A stretch of DNA of 64,000 bases from Triatoma infestans (Eukaryota; Arthropoda; Insecta; Hemiptera; Reduviidae), in NCBI GenBank assembly GCA_011037195.1, contig JAAEAF010001970.1:1-64000 (forward strand). Direction: 5' to 3'. Shown here piece after piece: positions 48,030 to 60,399 of the stretch. Position 1 is the first letter of the stretch; each line of letters starts with the position of its first letter. Both the position numbers and the translations under genes were made by a program. A model generated the notes under the pieces. That model was given only the letters and a program-made list of their open reading frames with translations, was not told the DNA's origin and did no database searches.

Positions 48030-48720
48030 AGAAAAAAAAACGCACCCTTTCATGTTGAAATGATATTTTATTGGCAAACCTAAGTTGCCGCTTCCCAATA
48101 ATAAATTTGTCTGTAAAAATATTCCAAATAAAAGTGATAGGCCTCTATATTTGTATAGTTTTAGTGTGCTTAAATTGTAATCATAAATCATTGAGGGATT
48201 TGCATCCTTAAAGTAACGGTGTAATTTTCCCGTTATTGGTGAATATTGCACAATCTCGTGTGAGACAATCACACGGTTTTGTTTCTTGCTGCTAAACTAT
48301 TTCAATTACGTTTTGTCAACCTTGTTCTTAGGACGCATCTATTCATTCATTCCCCTCCAAAACTGGATAAAAGCAGTTTAGCTTTATAAGCCTTGAGACC
48401 CACATCTCCTCGAAAAAGTTTTGGAGAGATTTTCGTGAAAAACTCAGACGTGGTAAATCGATTTCCTTAAACTTGGAGCAATGAATCTTAATATAATATT
48501 AGTGGTAGAACCATATATTGTTAGGAGTACCATAATTGTACTGAATGGCACTTTGGAGGAAAGCTTATGTTATTGCTGCCGCTCCAAAAAAAAAAAAAAA
48601 ACACTTTTCCAGGAAAATTGGTTTAAATAAAAGAAATAGGCCTACACTTGTACAGATAGTAGGCCAAGTTTAAAGAAAATGTTCTTTAGAGGTTTTTCTT
48701 AAAAAAAACTAATAAAAAAT
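48030..48720 (+). repeat. R-family copies, diverged
   Basis: A stem-loop start at 48258-48274 (GTGTGA gacaa TCACAC) is followed by family lines 'gaaccatatattgttagga', 'ggcactttggaggaaagctt', 'gtttaaataaaagaaatag', 'gtttaaagaaaatgttc'. The part before 48250 is another short fragment. Confidence 0.6.
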
Positions 48721-48724
48721 GGCG

Positions 48725-49663
48725 AATGTTGACCCCAACATTGTGTCTGTGATCCTTTCCTTGGCACCTGTGCTTCCTGGAATTTTTCATTTTTATAGAA
48801 AATAATTTGATTTCCCATTGATATGGCCGTCAAAGAGAACACCAAATTTTCATTTTATTTAGTCATTCATAATTAGAAATATTATTTTGGAAAATTAAAA
48901 TTATAAATAAACTTTGTTGAATTTGTGGGTTATTACAATATTAACTGTCAACTTTATAGACACGCACATACATATAAATTCTATATATATATTTATAAAT
49001 AGTAATATGGCATGATTAAGCTAGATTTGGACATAACATAGAGCAAACATTGGGCATGATGATGACGATCGTTATTACTTGGTGGCATTAATTTAAACAT
49101 GTTTCCCTGCTGTATTATTAGTACCGCAAACTCATCTCTATATACAATAATAAAGTTATACCAGCCGACACACATACATACAGACACATACGTAGATAGA
49201 ACAGATATGGTACCACAACTGTGATCTCTTATATAGCTTACTAACACTGAAAAACACCATTGCAGCCCCGTTCCATTTTCACACACACACACACACATAC
49301 ACGCACGCACGGCCCAAGGCTTCCGTATACTACATTGAAAACCACCTCTGGATGACTCATCAAAGGGATTCTCGCTATACCTCTCTCTCTGTCTGTCTTT
49401 CCTATACTTCGACCATACACAATTTGTAATTACAGCACATTACATATCTGAATATATTATGAGGTGGCTGGTTCATCATAAACCTCTAGTAAGGATTGGG
49501 CATAGCGGCGGCAATGGGGATTTATTTAGTTTGGCGGGGATATGACGTAGTGCTGAAGCGTCAAATCCCCCCTCCAACTAGAATTTCATGAACTTCCCAT
49601 TATAGTCGGAATTTCCCGCATTAAATTGATAATCAGCGGCTACACACATCAACATACATACAC

Positions 49664-49700
<37 letters not shown>

Positions 49701-49985
49701 GAGCCAACTATCTGTTTATGGATTTTATCTTTTTAGTTCGAAGTAGCCTTCGGTTTGTATGTAAAACTCATTATGGGCATTATCATTCCAACATCCTGTC
49801 CCAATCTATTCTACCCAAACACACCCACACACCTACACACACGTACACCTATATACAAATATAGGCCGACAGATACGCTCAATTATTCACTTTCCCTAGA
49901 GCTAAATTTGTTCCTAATAAGAGAGAGAGAAAGAGAGAGAAAAGATATGTAATTTTTCACAATAAAAAAAGTGATAATAAATTTT
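48725..49985. other. gap with CA and GA microsatellites
   Basis: Simple repeats lie at 49281-49298 (CA), 49664-49700 (CA) and 49920-49942 (GA). Otherwise unassigned. No gene recognised. Confidence 0.45.
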
Positions 49986-50099
49986 AAAAACCTCGTGTGA
50001 AACATTCACACGACTTTCTCTCACTCCTCTCAATACAATTAGAAAATGTCAAATTTTCTTTAAACTCAAATTTTACGTCTTTGAGCTACTGTATATATA

Positions 50100-50630
50100 C
50101 AGGGTGTCCCAAGGAATACGGATAAAGACTTTTTATCGGAAACTAAGATAGCTAGAAAAAAAAAACTGAAAAATACGTGTCCTCGTAGTTTTTTGTTAGA
50201 AATCCAAATTTAATTTGCAAATTTGTTTTGGTGCTTCCAGAAGCGAGATACAGGCACCAACTTCATTTTTTTCAAATGGGGAGGTGTGGTTTTTATTTAA
50301 GAAATAGATTCCTCTATTTTTTGTAAGAAAAATTTACTCGGACGGTTTTTTTCTGTGAGCAATATTTTACAAGTTATGAATGAAAACATGATTCTTATAA
50401 GAAATTTGTAAGAAAAATAGAGGAATCTATTTCTTAAATAAAAACCTCTCCTCCATATGTGAAAAAATGAAGTTGGTGCCTGTATCTCGCTTCTAGAAGC
50501 ATGAAAACAAATTTGCAAATTAAATTTGGATTTCTATCAAAAAACTACGGGGACACGTATTTTTCAGTTTTTTTCTAGCTATCTTAGTTTCCGATAAAAA
50601 GTCGTTATCCATATACCTTGGGACACCCTG
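50100..50630. mobile_element. palindromic MITE, 531 bp, TA target
   Basis: Both ends read CAGGGTGTCCCAAGG inward and are flanked by TA (50098-50099 and 50631-50632). The two arms match in reverse complement for about 235 bp, leaving a short centre near 50335-50395, so the whole element can fold back. TA targets suggest mobilisation by a Tc1/mariner-type transposase. It encodes nothing. Confidence 0.85.
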
Positions 50631-50906
50631 TAGAGGTGGCAGGGGATAAATAAGTACCAATCTATACTAGATATATATCTATAATAGATTTTAGTCAGTT
50701 TTGCGGAATTTGGAGTGGTTAAACTTCAAATATATGGGGTTGACGTTTCAAATGACGGAGTGCGTCCACTATATTTTATTGACGCACTCTTCATTTCTCT
50801 ATCTGTTTGGGTTGGTGGTTTGGTGCTTGTTCCCCCAATTTCGGACAGATGAGCAAGATTTGAGTTTAAAGAAAATTTGACATTTTGAATATAATTGTAT
50901 TAAGAG

Positions 50907-52092
50907 CAGTACTAATGCCTTTGATATTGTGCAGCATGAAAGATTATTAGAACCTCTGGACAAAGTTGGCATCCGGGGTGTCGCTCATCAACTCATGAAT
51001 TCATATCTGGGCAATAGGAAACAAGTTGTCACATTAAGATCTTCTGATGAAGCAATATCCAAAGAGAATTTCAATCTCAGACCCTATTATCTCGTAGTGG
51101 TGTAGGACAAGGCTCTAAGTTGGGGCCACTCCTATTTATTATAGCGGTCAATGGTGCACCCAGAACTAGTAGGAGAGGCAAGTTAATTCAGTATGCAGAT
51201 GATATCAGCACAGTATTCACTGGAGGAATCGAGGATGATGTGAATTGTGCCAATGTTGGAGCAGTTGACATATTTAGATGGTCTAAAGATGCAATAAAAT
51301 GAATAATTCCAAGACGGTTGGTCTGTGCTACTCAGTTGCTCCATGGAAAAGAGTACTGTCCTTTAGTTAAGACTGAATGTGGCAGCATAATCTTCCCATC
51401 TTCGACAAAATTTCTTGAACTTCACATTTCTGTAGATCTGCACTGGAAAGAACATATAGGTTCATTGGCTCCTAAACATTCGAGAATAGTATTTCTCTTG
51501 AAAAAATTAACTCTAATTCTTGAAAGTAGTATATTTTAGAAAATTCCAATCAACGGCATCCTATGTGATAATGTTTTGGGGAAACAGCCCAGGTACATCA
51601 AGAATTTTCCGCATCCAAAAAAGAGCCATTCGCGCTATGGTTAAAGCAAGACCCAAGAAAGCTGCAGGTTGCATTTTAAAAATAACAAAATCCTCACGAT
51701 TCCAGCTCTTTATAAATTTTCCATCTGTTCATGGTTCTACAAAATTAGAAATAATTACAACACCTTCAACCATAAATATAATACTCGGAACCGTGACCAC
51801 TTTCCTTTTCCTCAAGCAAACCACTCATTTTTCACATCTTGTTATTTATTTATGGGAAGGAAAATATTTAATGCACTTCCAAATGAAATTTCATCTTCAT
51901 CATCAATGAAATTGTTTCAATCTAAACTAAAAACTAATGCTCCTGGATAGAGTAATATATGATTTGGATGATTTCCTTACCTAGACTTGCTTTGTAAAAA
52001 AGTTATTAGATTGTTTAATATATTGACATGTCCTGTTCATACAACTGTATGTAGAAATGAAGATAAATAAAGATTATTATTATGTTATTATT
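50907..52092 (+). mobile_element. LINE, 5'-truncated, RT C-terminal half
   Basis: RT text runs across several frames: AFDIVQHERLLEPLDKVGIR, SGVGQGSKLGPLLF, LIQYADDIS (the catalytic YADD), then YNTRNRDHFPFPQ, GRKIFNALPNEI and SMKLFQSKLKTNAPG at 51669-51950, the usual C-terminus of jockey/CR1-like elements. The tail is a TTA-rich run after AATAAA-like text. ATTAAGAG lies on both sides (50899-50906 and 52093-52100) as an 8-bp target duplication. Stops and shifts make the copy dead. Confidence 0.85.
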
Positions 52093-52139
52093 ATTAAGAG
52101 AAAGTCGTGTGAGTGTTTCACACCAGATTTTTTTTTTAA

Positions 52140-52665
52140 TCTTAAGGAACCTCAAAACATAATATTTTTGATGAAAACTGAATTTGAACAATTTGAAAGC
52201 TTCGCAATACTTCCTCTTACAAGGGATAGAAGAAACAGAAATTGGTAAGCCAGTTTCACATCTATTACTATTTGTATCAACAAGTGAATTTCACAATTAC
52301 CAAATTTATAAATTCCCTGGAGTAAGTTAATGAGATGTTGACAAATGCAGATTGTTCAGCAAGTTGACAGTAACCTGCCGCGCTCTATTTAAGCTCCCCC
52401 AGGAGTTGAGACTGACTACAATTATACTCAGTATACTGCGACGATTAGTTTCACTGATTTTGCTACCACGTATTTCAGCTTGTTTTGTACCTATTATTTA
52501 GAAGTCCAATTATAAATGTTCACAATTATTTCCAGCATATTATCTAGCCGGTTTTAATTAGACAAGAATCAGATCAAAATAATATAAACAAACTGCGCGT
52601 TGAATTTGAATCGCTTCAAATAGCCGCTACACGGGCGCACAGGGGCTGGCGTTTAGAAACTTTTG
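52140..52665. other. gap, no gene seen
   Basis: The start (to about 52240) resembles an R right end in weak form. The rest is unassigned. Confidence 0.35.
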
Positions 52666-52667
52666 AA

Positions 52668-53392
52668 GTCCGGTCTGAAACACTCCGGACTTTCTCTCAC
52701 TCTTTCTTCATATTAATTAACAAATTTACTTTAAAATTTCCAATTTTGTTCATTTGTTGTAACATAAAAATGCATTTGGAGGGGGGACCAAGTGCCAACC
52801 AACCAACAAAGGCAGGTAAACAACGATTACAATGTAATGAACAAACACATTTAAATTTTAACGCCTCAGATTCCTCAAAACAACCAAAAGACAATTTTTT
52901 CTGAAAAATGTTGCAAATAAATGTGATTGGTTGATGTTGGTGCAGTTAGTATTGAAGATTTAACAGACATCGTTGCAGTCGTTGAAGAGGAAATTTAAAA
53001 AAAAAATACTTATTCTGTAAAGTCGCACTTCCGTTAACCGAATTTCTTTGATGCCAGTTTCTATGACATGGATGGCAGTTTAACCTTCATACTTTCTTCA
53101 ATCTCTGTCACTGACCTAACTCTTTGCTTTATTCCACGTACTGTTTCTTCATCTTCTTATATTACTACGGTTAATTATCTCCTTCTCATTTCTACAAGTC
53201 CGGGTATGTATATTTCCTGCCTGAGTTGTTCTGATATCAGTGGAGCATAATCTCTAGATTGTACTGTAGTTTATTCCAGATGCTGTGTATTCTCCATTCC
53301 AGAAGGGCGGAAGAATCCCCGAAATTTCTGCCTTAGATTACTAATTTTTCGATGGCAATACTTTCTCTTACGGCAGTAAGAGAATATAAATA
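52668..53392 (+). repeat. R-family copy with a rebuilt stem-loop
   Basis: The left end carries GTCCGG (52668-52673) paired with CCGGAC (52685-52690), instead of the usual GTGTGA/TCACAC, with the loop TGAAACACT kept. Modules follow, and the end is ttacggcagtaagagaat. A less AT-rich insert at 53070-53330 is not R-like and is unassigned. Confidence 0.7.
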
Positions 53393-53832
53393 ATTTATCG
53401 AGATAAAACGAAATTCCAGTCTCTTTCACTAATGTTAAATTTAAAAATGATAAAACGTACCTTTCTATAAGAAGTTATGTTTACGACGCGGTCTTCTCCT
53501 TCTACATGTACAGAAATGGGGTCTTGTCGAGTAATTTCAATAAATGCAGACCCTCTATCCCTAAATGCGGACCCCTGCACTTACAAAAGTATAAACCGAA
53601 GGCCCTTTAAAGGGAAAAAAAGAGACCGCTAAAATATAGTTTATTGGTATTTACTACCGGCTGTATAAACGTTCTGTCGCTCGATATAATATACCGATAG
53701 GTTATTACAAATTCTTGTATATGTGAAAAATGAAATAGTAAACTAAGTGATATTAAAGTAAGTGAAACATTTTCACAATGTAATTAGTCATGTTTAAAAC
53801 TATCCAATGGCAAAGTCGTATGTGTGTATGTA

Positions 53833-54063
53833 CGAGGCATGTCCAGAAAGTAAGTGTACTGAGGCTCTCACGGCCGGAGGGATTTTGTTTACGACATGTT
53901 GGCTACACGATAGTGTAGCCTGATTCCTCCGGCTACACGACTGCAACTATGTCTGTTAAATCTTGAATACTAACTGCACCAATATCAACGGTAATTTTTT
54001 TGTTCAAATAAAAATTTTGTAACCTACAAAAATTCAGTACACTTACTTACTGGACATGCCTCG
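53833..54063. mobile_element. mariner-type MITE, 231 bp
   Basis: Terminal inverted repeats of about 30 bp: CGAGGCATGTCCAGAAAGTA at the left (53833 on) and the same with one change in reverse complement at 54034-54063. TA lies outside both ends (53831-53832 and 54064-54065). The interior is non-coding. The terminus style is that of mariner elements. Confidence 0.9.
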
Positions 54064-54129
54064 TATGTTCGAGAAACATGCTGATATTAAAACTATATAT
54101 TTAATGACTAATATTTCTTAGAGCTAGTC

Positions 54130-54545
54130 TTGAGATCGTGTTAAATTTTCGAAATTGTGTTTTCACCAGAAATACATATCTTGCGGTCCCCTGAGTATGG
54201 AAAATACATTTTTTTATTATAAATTTTCAATGTGTAGTACTGTGAGTGTGTCACAAAATATCACAAAAACAAAAATTCACAGGATGCTGCAACTTGGTAT
54301 TCCCATGAGATACTGACAGCGCATCTGATACCAAGGTTTTGAACAAAATCCACAAACAGGAAGTGGTAGGTAAAACCATATATTACGTGGTGCTTTAAAG
54401 GAAAGCATAACGCTATATTCCCCCAGAACCCCCAAAAAACAATTCAGGAGAAAGTTTCAAATAAAAATGATAGGGATTCATTTCTGTAGGTAGATAGAAA
54501 GTTTAACGAAAATCGTTGGAGCCGCATGTGTATTGGTGTATGTTT
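54130..54545. repeat. R-family fragments in opposite orientation
   Basis: From 54140 to 54365 the text is reverse-complement R ('cgtgttaaattttcgaaatt', 'gcggtcccctgagtatgg', 'accaaggttttgaacaaaat'). From 54366 it is forward R ('gtaaaaccatatattacgtg', 'ctttaaaggaaagcataacg', 'cgaaaatcgttggagccg'). They meet head to head. Confidence 0.65.
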
Positions 54546-54549
54546 CACC

Positions 54550-55700
54550 AGAATTTATATATATATATATACCCTAACTTCCAATTTGATGGTCGCCGAG
54601 TTTTATATAGAAGACAAAAAAGTTATAATTTCTTACAGCTTAGCGACCAGTAGGGAAAATAAATTCAACCCACAAGAAGTGGTAGTAGTGTGGTAGATGT
54701 GGCCTGTGATGGGGGGGGGGGGTAGACAAAACGGAATTACTTCAAACTTAGTTCATATTCTTATCAGTGGAACGAGAGTCTTCATTTCTTTAGCCTGTTT
54801 CGAATAAAGTTGGAGAGGGGGTTATGAGGTGGCTGGGATTTCATGGAAAACTGGATGTTAGCTGCTGGCAGTTGTGATGATGGTCGTGAATGTTGAATTC
54901 ATTTTTGTCTTTATAACAGAACGTTGAAACAAGGAAAAAAGGAAAAGTGGGGAAGATGAGAGAATATTTAGAGAATGGGAGGAGCCGGAGAGGAGGATAA
55001 TTATGGAAATGAACTCTGGGGAAAAATTACTACCGCTTCTCAATTACAGTTAAGAATTACTTTTTGGCCAAGGGTACAGCTGGAGCTGCGCTAAACCAAT
55101 CGGAAAGTGGATGAAGAAACTGGAGTATGAGGCGCAGGGAGAGAGAGAGAGAGAGAATCTTTTATACTGACGCACAGCGCCTAGAACCCAGAGACTTGGT
55201 TGGAGGTGGCGTGCGCTGCCAACAGAGTGAGAGAGGAGCCTAACGAGCTATGTAAAGGATTAAGACAAGTTTACATATTTTTCCATTACGCCCTGAGGGA
55301 AGAGAAGCCGGGCTGTATGAAGCAGGAGTGGCATACTAGTACAACAGTATCTGGGGCAAGGGCGGAGATAGGAGAGGCTGCTAAGTAAATGAAGTTAGGC
55401 CCTCTTGTATGAAGAGAGTAATATGATGGTGCAGGGTGTATGGCAGTACCGCGCGCAATGCCCGGCTGCTATGTTGAGTGGTTGCATGAGCTGGTCGGTT
55501 GGTGGATACAATTTGCAAGTCCATTCTTCCACTACTGTATGTGTGCGCTAGGGGGGCAGAGCCACCTAACACCGCAGTATACCGGACCTCGGTCAGACTA
55601 TATTTCGTGCTGCTACTGCTGAACCTCTTTTTATAATCATAGCATATGTACTGCTCATTTACTTGGTCAATCTCTTTCGGAATACATTTCTTTTTTGTTG
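54550..55700. other. less AT-rich unique gap
   Basis: G-rich patches, a GA microsatellite (55139-55155), and short open frames on both strands. None resembles a protein I know. It could be a gene's 5' region but I have no positive evidence. Confidence 0.35.
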
Positions 55701-55704
55701 TTCA

Positions 55705-56010
55705 TTTTTACTTTCTCTTACAGAGGTAAAGGGGACGTTACTGCAATCGTGTCAAATTTTGGAAATTAAAGTATCACCAGGATTTTCATGTTTTGTGGTT
55801 CCTTGGTTACAAAATGAAATATTTTACCGTATGGCCAGTATGTCTGTGTGTGTAAATGAACAAAATATCGCAAAAAAAAATCATATGCCAGAGATGATAC
55901 TCTGTTTCGATACACTATCGCAGTTGACAAGAAGATTTCGGTCACAATCCATCAACTACTGTACGAGTTTACTGTTGCCCCCCCCCATTCAATGGTTCAT
56001 CCAATGGTTT
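55705..56010 (-). repeat. R-family copy, partial
   Basis: 'tttactttctcttacagagg' (terminus), 'gtgtcaaattttggaaatta', 'atcaccaggattttcatgtt', 'gacaagaagatttcggtca' in reverse-complement order. Confidence 0.65.
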
Positions 56011-56175
56011 ACTTGACCAATTTGTTCGGATGAATCGGGTCTGATACTGTTATTTCTAATCTAGACCGACTTATCGTTATTTGAGAGTCGCTATTCAGAC
56101 CTAGAATAGACTTTGGATTGGAAGAGAAGCAGGATTTTTATCTATAGAGGATTACAGTCTTGACTTTTGTCTCGG

Positions 56176-56519
56176 TTAATTTAGTATGTCCTTCTCACGT
56201 TCGCTTCCTGTTATAGCAACTTGAACATTAGAAATATGCAATGTCCACTCCCTATATCTTTTAGGAAGTAGACGTTCCTCTGTTTCTATTCCATTAACCT
56301 TTAGAAAACGTCCAGGAAAATTAATAGCATGAAATGTACTGCATTCTTTAACGTATGTAGAATCCCAATCATAATATTTGCCATAATAATTATACATAAT
56401 TTTACAATGCATAACTCAGTGTTGACCGTCACGTTAAGCAAGAATATAGCAATCTGAATAGCTGACGGTTTAACAATGCGAATCTGATTCAAATATTCTT
56501 CTGTAACGATGACTGTCAA
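56176..56519 (-). other. two overlapping unrecognised frames
   Basis: The minus strand is open in two frames over this stretch (one beginning MTVIVTEEYLNQIRIVKPSA, the other containing YYGKYYDWDSTYVKEC). Neither matches a family I know, and no splice structure is evident. Confidence 0.2.
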
Positions 56520-56619
56520 CAGGGTGAGCTAACTCTTTAAACACGATATACAGACAACTGATCCACACCTGGCAATTTCTAACTAATGCATACTTGCATA
56601 ATATCAAGTGGATTGCAGA

Positions 56620-57015
56620 CATTGAAGTGACAGTTTAGAGGAAAGCTTAACGCTATTGTTCCCCCACAACCCCGCCCAAAAAAATAAATTTCCCTGGGAA
56701 AAATCGTTGGAGACGTTTTCGAGAAAATCGTGGAAAATGAAAAAGATTTCAGTAAAGTCGCATTTCCGGTTGATGAATTTTGTCCCTTCGTGTCAGATGG
56801 TAGAACCTAAAGGGAATACTAAATTTCACAAACAGACAGACAGACAGACACACACACACACACACACACACACAAATATATACATACATACAGACCATTT
56901 GCTAAAAAAATGTTATCGTATTCAGTGGAACATGTATTTCCGGCAAAAAACAAATTTCGAAAATTTGACGCGATCGCAATACTTCCTGTTATGGGGAAAG
57001 AGTAAGAGAAAGTAC
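56620..57015 (+). repeat. R-family copy, truncated left
   Basis: 'gacagtttagaggaaagctt', 'gtaaagtcgcatttccggtt', 'gtgtcagatggtagaaccta', a CA tract at 56849-56873, and the terminus agtaagagaaagtacaaa. Confidence 0.8.
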
Positions 57016-57019
57016 AAAT

Positions 57020-58320
57020 TTTGAACAATAACTGAAACACGGGTGGTTATTGGTTAATTTAAAATTGAATTTCCATGAAATTGATTTTTTTTGTGTAAAG
57101 AGGTACTTTACTCTCTTGTAAAATAAATAAGAATTTTTTATCAATATGATCTATCACCACAATTGTGTTATTCCTAGATCTCAATAATAAGCGATTTTAG
57201 CAACTCAATGTAATTCAGTAGTCACACGTTGACAAACTGAAATAAACTTTTTCCTCTTGTTTGTTCTTCGTGGCCTTAGCCCCGGGTTTCCTTTACCCTC
57301 CTCTGCAGCCCTAACTACACTATACTGCGGCTTGCGGCTCCAGGGTCCCCAGTACCCTTCACTGAAGTCGTAAAAAAAAAATACTCCACGTGGCCAACTT
57401 GCAAGCCGGAACACTGTTCTGTGTAGAATCGATATTTTTCCTAAACACACTTTCATAAACAGAAGATAAAATTGAAAAACTACTTATCCTAGATTATTAA
57501 CTCAACAACTCTGCAACGGGCTCCATACTTTTACCATGCACTCACAATCTACATTTTCTTCTGAAACAGTCATACACCAGTCTATCACTTCCGGCCTCCC
57601 CTATACATTAAAATACTTCAGTCATTTAGCTCGTCCATCTTGAGAAAAGAAACCATCGAAAGCAAATCACCAAATATTAACGAATTGATAGCAGCGTACC
57701 TGGTTCTTATTTTTAGCATTTTTCGTGATTTTTATTTTAATATTATCCTTCGTTATCGCATTGTGCGCAATGCAAATGTTACAATGGTCGATTTCGATAA
57801 GTAATTTTGTAATTGTAAGCTTCACCATGTCTTACTTTACTTTAGTTCTTATTTTACTTAAACTGTTTTAGGTTGTACGTAGAAACATAAGTGCATAACA
57901 TTAACGCAAATTTGTCACTGCTTCTTTTTTGTTTGTACAATTAAGGAAGCTAGATTTTCATTCAGGGAGGGCGATGAATAATTTTTTAATGTGAAAAAGG
58001 GGCGGTAGCACAAACTATAAGTTACAGCACAAACTGTGCTGCATAATAAGCATAACATAATACATAAATACGTAACACTTTGGTCATTATAATTACCATA
58101 TGTTATCCAACATGTTTCTGAAATGCACGCCAACATGTTTCTGAAATTAAAACCAAACTAATTTGTAATAAATCATTATGAGCCCCACGTTTTTAAACAC
58201 TGAGTTTATTTTTTTAATTTATATTAGAAGATTTATTATGACAAATTTATTATTTTATTATTTTTTGGATGAAATAATTTTTTTTTCAAATTGCTTTCTC
58301 ATGGAAGTTTGTGTTTATAG
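57020..58320. other. gap, no gene seen
   Basis: The segment 57230-57430 is less AT-rich and open on the minus strand for 83 codons without a recognisable motif. The rest is AT-rich. Confidence 0.35.
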
Positions 58321-58324
58321 AAAA

Positions 58325-58935
58325 AAATCTGGTGTGAAACAAGCACACGACTTACTGGATTACTTTTACATGGATGGCAGAATCTAAACTTCATAAAGAC
58401 TACTTTTTCCAGGATAGCATCACTTCCAACGCTCTGAAAACCTCCCATACATGAATATTCTCAGAAAAAGATTCAGACAAAGAGGATAAGGTCTCTGTAT
58501 GTATAGTTAGCATTCCAAGTTTAATGAAATTTGTCGATGTTTTAGGGAGCAAATCGCACTTCCGGTCAACCAATTTTCTTCACACTTGGAATTTTGGCAA
58601 CATATTTAATTGTGAATAATATTATATGGATGATGGTATCGTATAATAAATCGATATATCATTTTAGAGGAACACTGCCTCACGATCTTAAATGAATTTT
58701 TCTGGAGAAATATTTCAAGCAAAAGTTGTAGCTATGTTTAAAGAAAATCGGTCGATCTTTTTTTGTGAAAATCTCAAAAAACTGAATAAAAAAAATTCAG
58801 TAAAGTGGTATTTCCGATTGACCGATTTTGATCTAAATCTTATTGTCAGGTACCCCTGGTGGAACTTAAACGAAATATCAAGTGTGAACTTTCTGCTATT
58901 TTCGTTGTTAGAGTTATACTGAATAACTCACACAT
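58325..58935 (+). repeat. R-family copy
   Basis: Starts with tctggtgtgaaacaagcaca; modules near 58550 ('gcacttccggtcaaccaatt') and 58790 ('gtaaagtggtatttccgatt'), ending near 'cgttgttagagttatactga'. The right terminus is missing. Confidence 0.75.
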
Positions 58936-58939
58936 TGAG

Positions 58940-60048
58940 TGAACTTGCAAAAATAGCGCCTGTGTTTTAAGAAGAAACAAGTAAACTATAGGTCTAACTA
59001 TGTTCAAGATTTTGTTTTTTATTTTTATGTAAATTATACCAAGGACCCTTTATAAATAAATAAAGCTTGAAAATGAGAGTCTTATATAAATTTGGTTTTG
59101 ACTGGAATTTTTTCCAAAAATAAATATAAATACAGATTAATGTTACCAAAGTATCATCATTTCTTTGAGGCAATTTATTCTTGTAAAATCAATTTCATTG
59201 CCTAGAAGCAAAACAAATAATTTTTTTCAATTTCCCAACATATATAGACTTGTATAAGTTAGATATTTTCTCTGTTATATCCGGCTGTAACATGGTAGAA
59301 CCAGAAGGAAAATTGAAGATAAAGAAAAAAAGAAATGGAGATTAGATGATTACTTTTGGGGTGAAGGGCAGAAACAGGGAATCGAAAAATAATAAAAATA
59401 GGTGGACGAAGTTGGGTAATGGAATTGGTTGAGAAAATCAGAAATGGGTAAACCAGCCAATAGAGGCAATGTGTCGAGGAGGAAGGAAGGTTTGGTTGGT
59501 TGGTTGGGTTTATAGCGGGAGGAGGGGTAGAGTTAAGGTTAACTTGAAGGAGAAGTAGAAGAAGAAGTGGATAAGAAATATTTGTTCAAATAAGAAGAAT
59601 CGAAGGTGGATATAACATATATAGGGGATATATATATATAGACCAATCATCTTCACCCAATATCAACAGTATCAATGTGCCTTTAACGTTTCATCATAAA
59701 ATATAAGCCTATTTTGTTTGTAAGGAAATGGGAAAAGTTATGTACACGTTTTGTTATCGCATGCAGGAAAATCCACTAACAAGTTGGCAAAAAAAAACCG
59801 CATAACCTAAACTCTGATTGGCCAATAAAATAAAAAAATGGCGTCAACATTCTTTTTTAGCCAATAAAAATACAAAAAAGGAAAAAAAAAATAAGTCTGC
59901 AGATCCAACAAAGTGTGTATGATTTGATTTTTTATAGAATACATTTCGAATAGAATGTGCCTCTTTTATTTTGATAGTAAGTGATAGCAAAAACATAAAA
60001 AATAAAAAGAAAAAACTTAGTCTGATCTCTGTCAAAAAGACTGATGTT

Positions 60049-60097
<49 letters not shown>

Positions 60098-60395
60098 CCA
60101 CAAAAAGGAAGTAATCAGTTTGGGGTTTTACTGCCATTTGATTTCATAGTTTCGACTCAGCATTTGTCAACTTATATTTGAATAATCTTACTTTAAGTAT
60201 TTTTCTCGTATCTAGAACACAGAAACCTGAGACACACACTTCACTAGTGGACATTTGCCGAAGAACTTATTGTACTGGCATATGAAGTCCGCGAACTCCT
60301 TCGAAATTTTAGATATTTTAAAGGATATAGCTGGACAAAATCAACAGGCTAATTAAACACTGAAAATACCGGAAAGATAAAGTTGGTAGTAAGGA
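58940..60395. other. gap with purine-rich tract and (CA)n
   Basis: The stretch 59290-59600 is purine-rich. A (CA)n microsatellite lies at about 60052-60095. No gene recognised. Confidence 0.4.
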
Positions 60396-60399
60396 AGGG

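Larger units (their letters stand above)
49990..52135 (+). repeat. R-family segments hosting two nested insertions
   Basis: An R left end (tcgtgtgaaacattcacacg ... ) runs to 50097. After the MITE the sequence resumes at 50631 and runs with decay to about 50850. A minus-oriented R end ('aaagaaaatttgacattttg' ... 'aagagaaagtcgtgtgagtg') is split by the LINE at 50907-52092 and ends with the stem-loop at 52107-52123. Confidence 0.65.
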
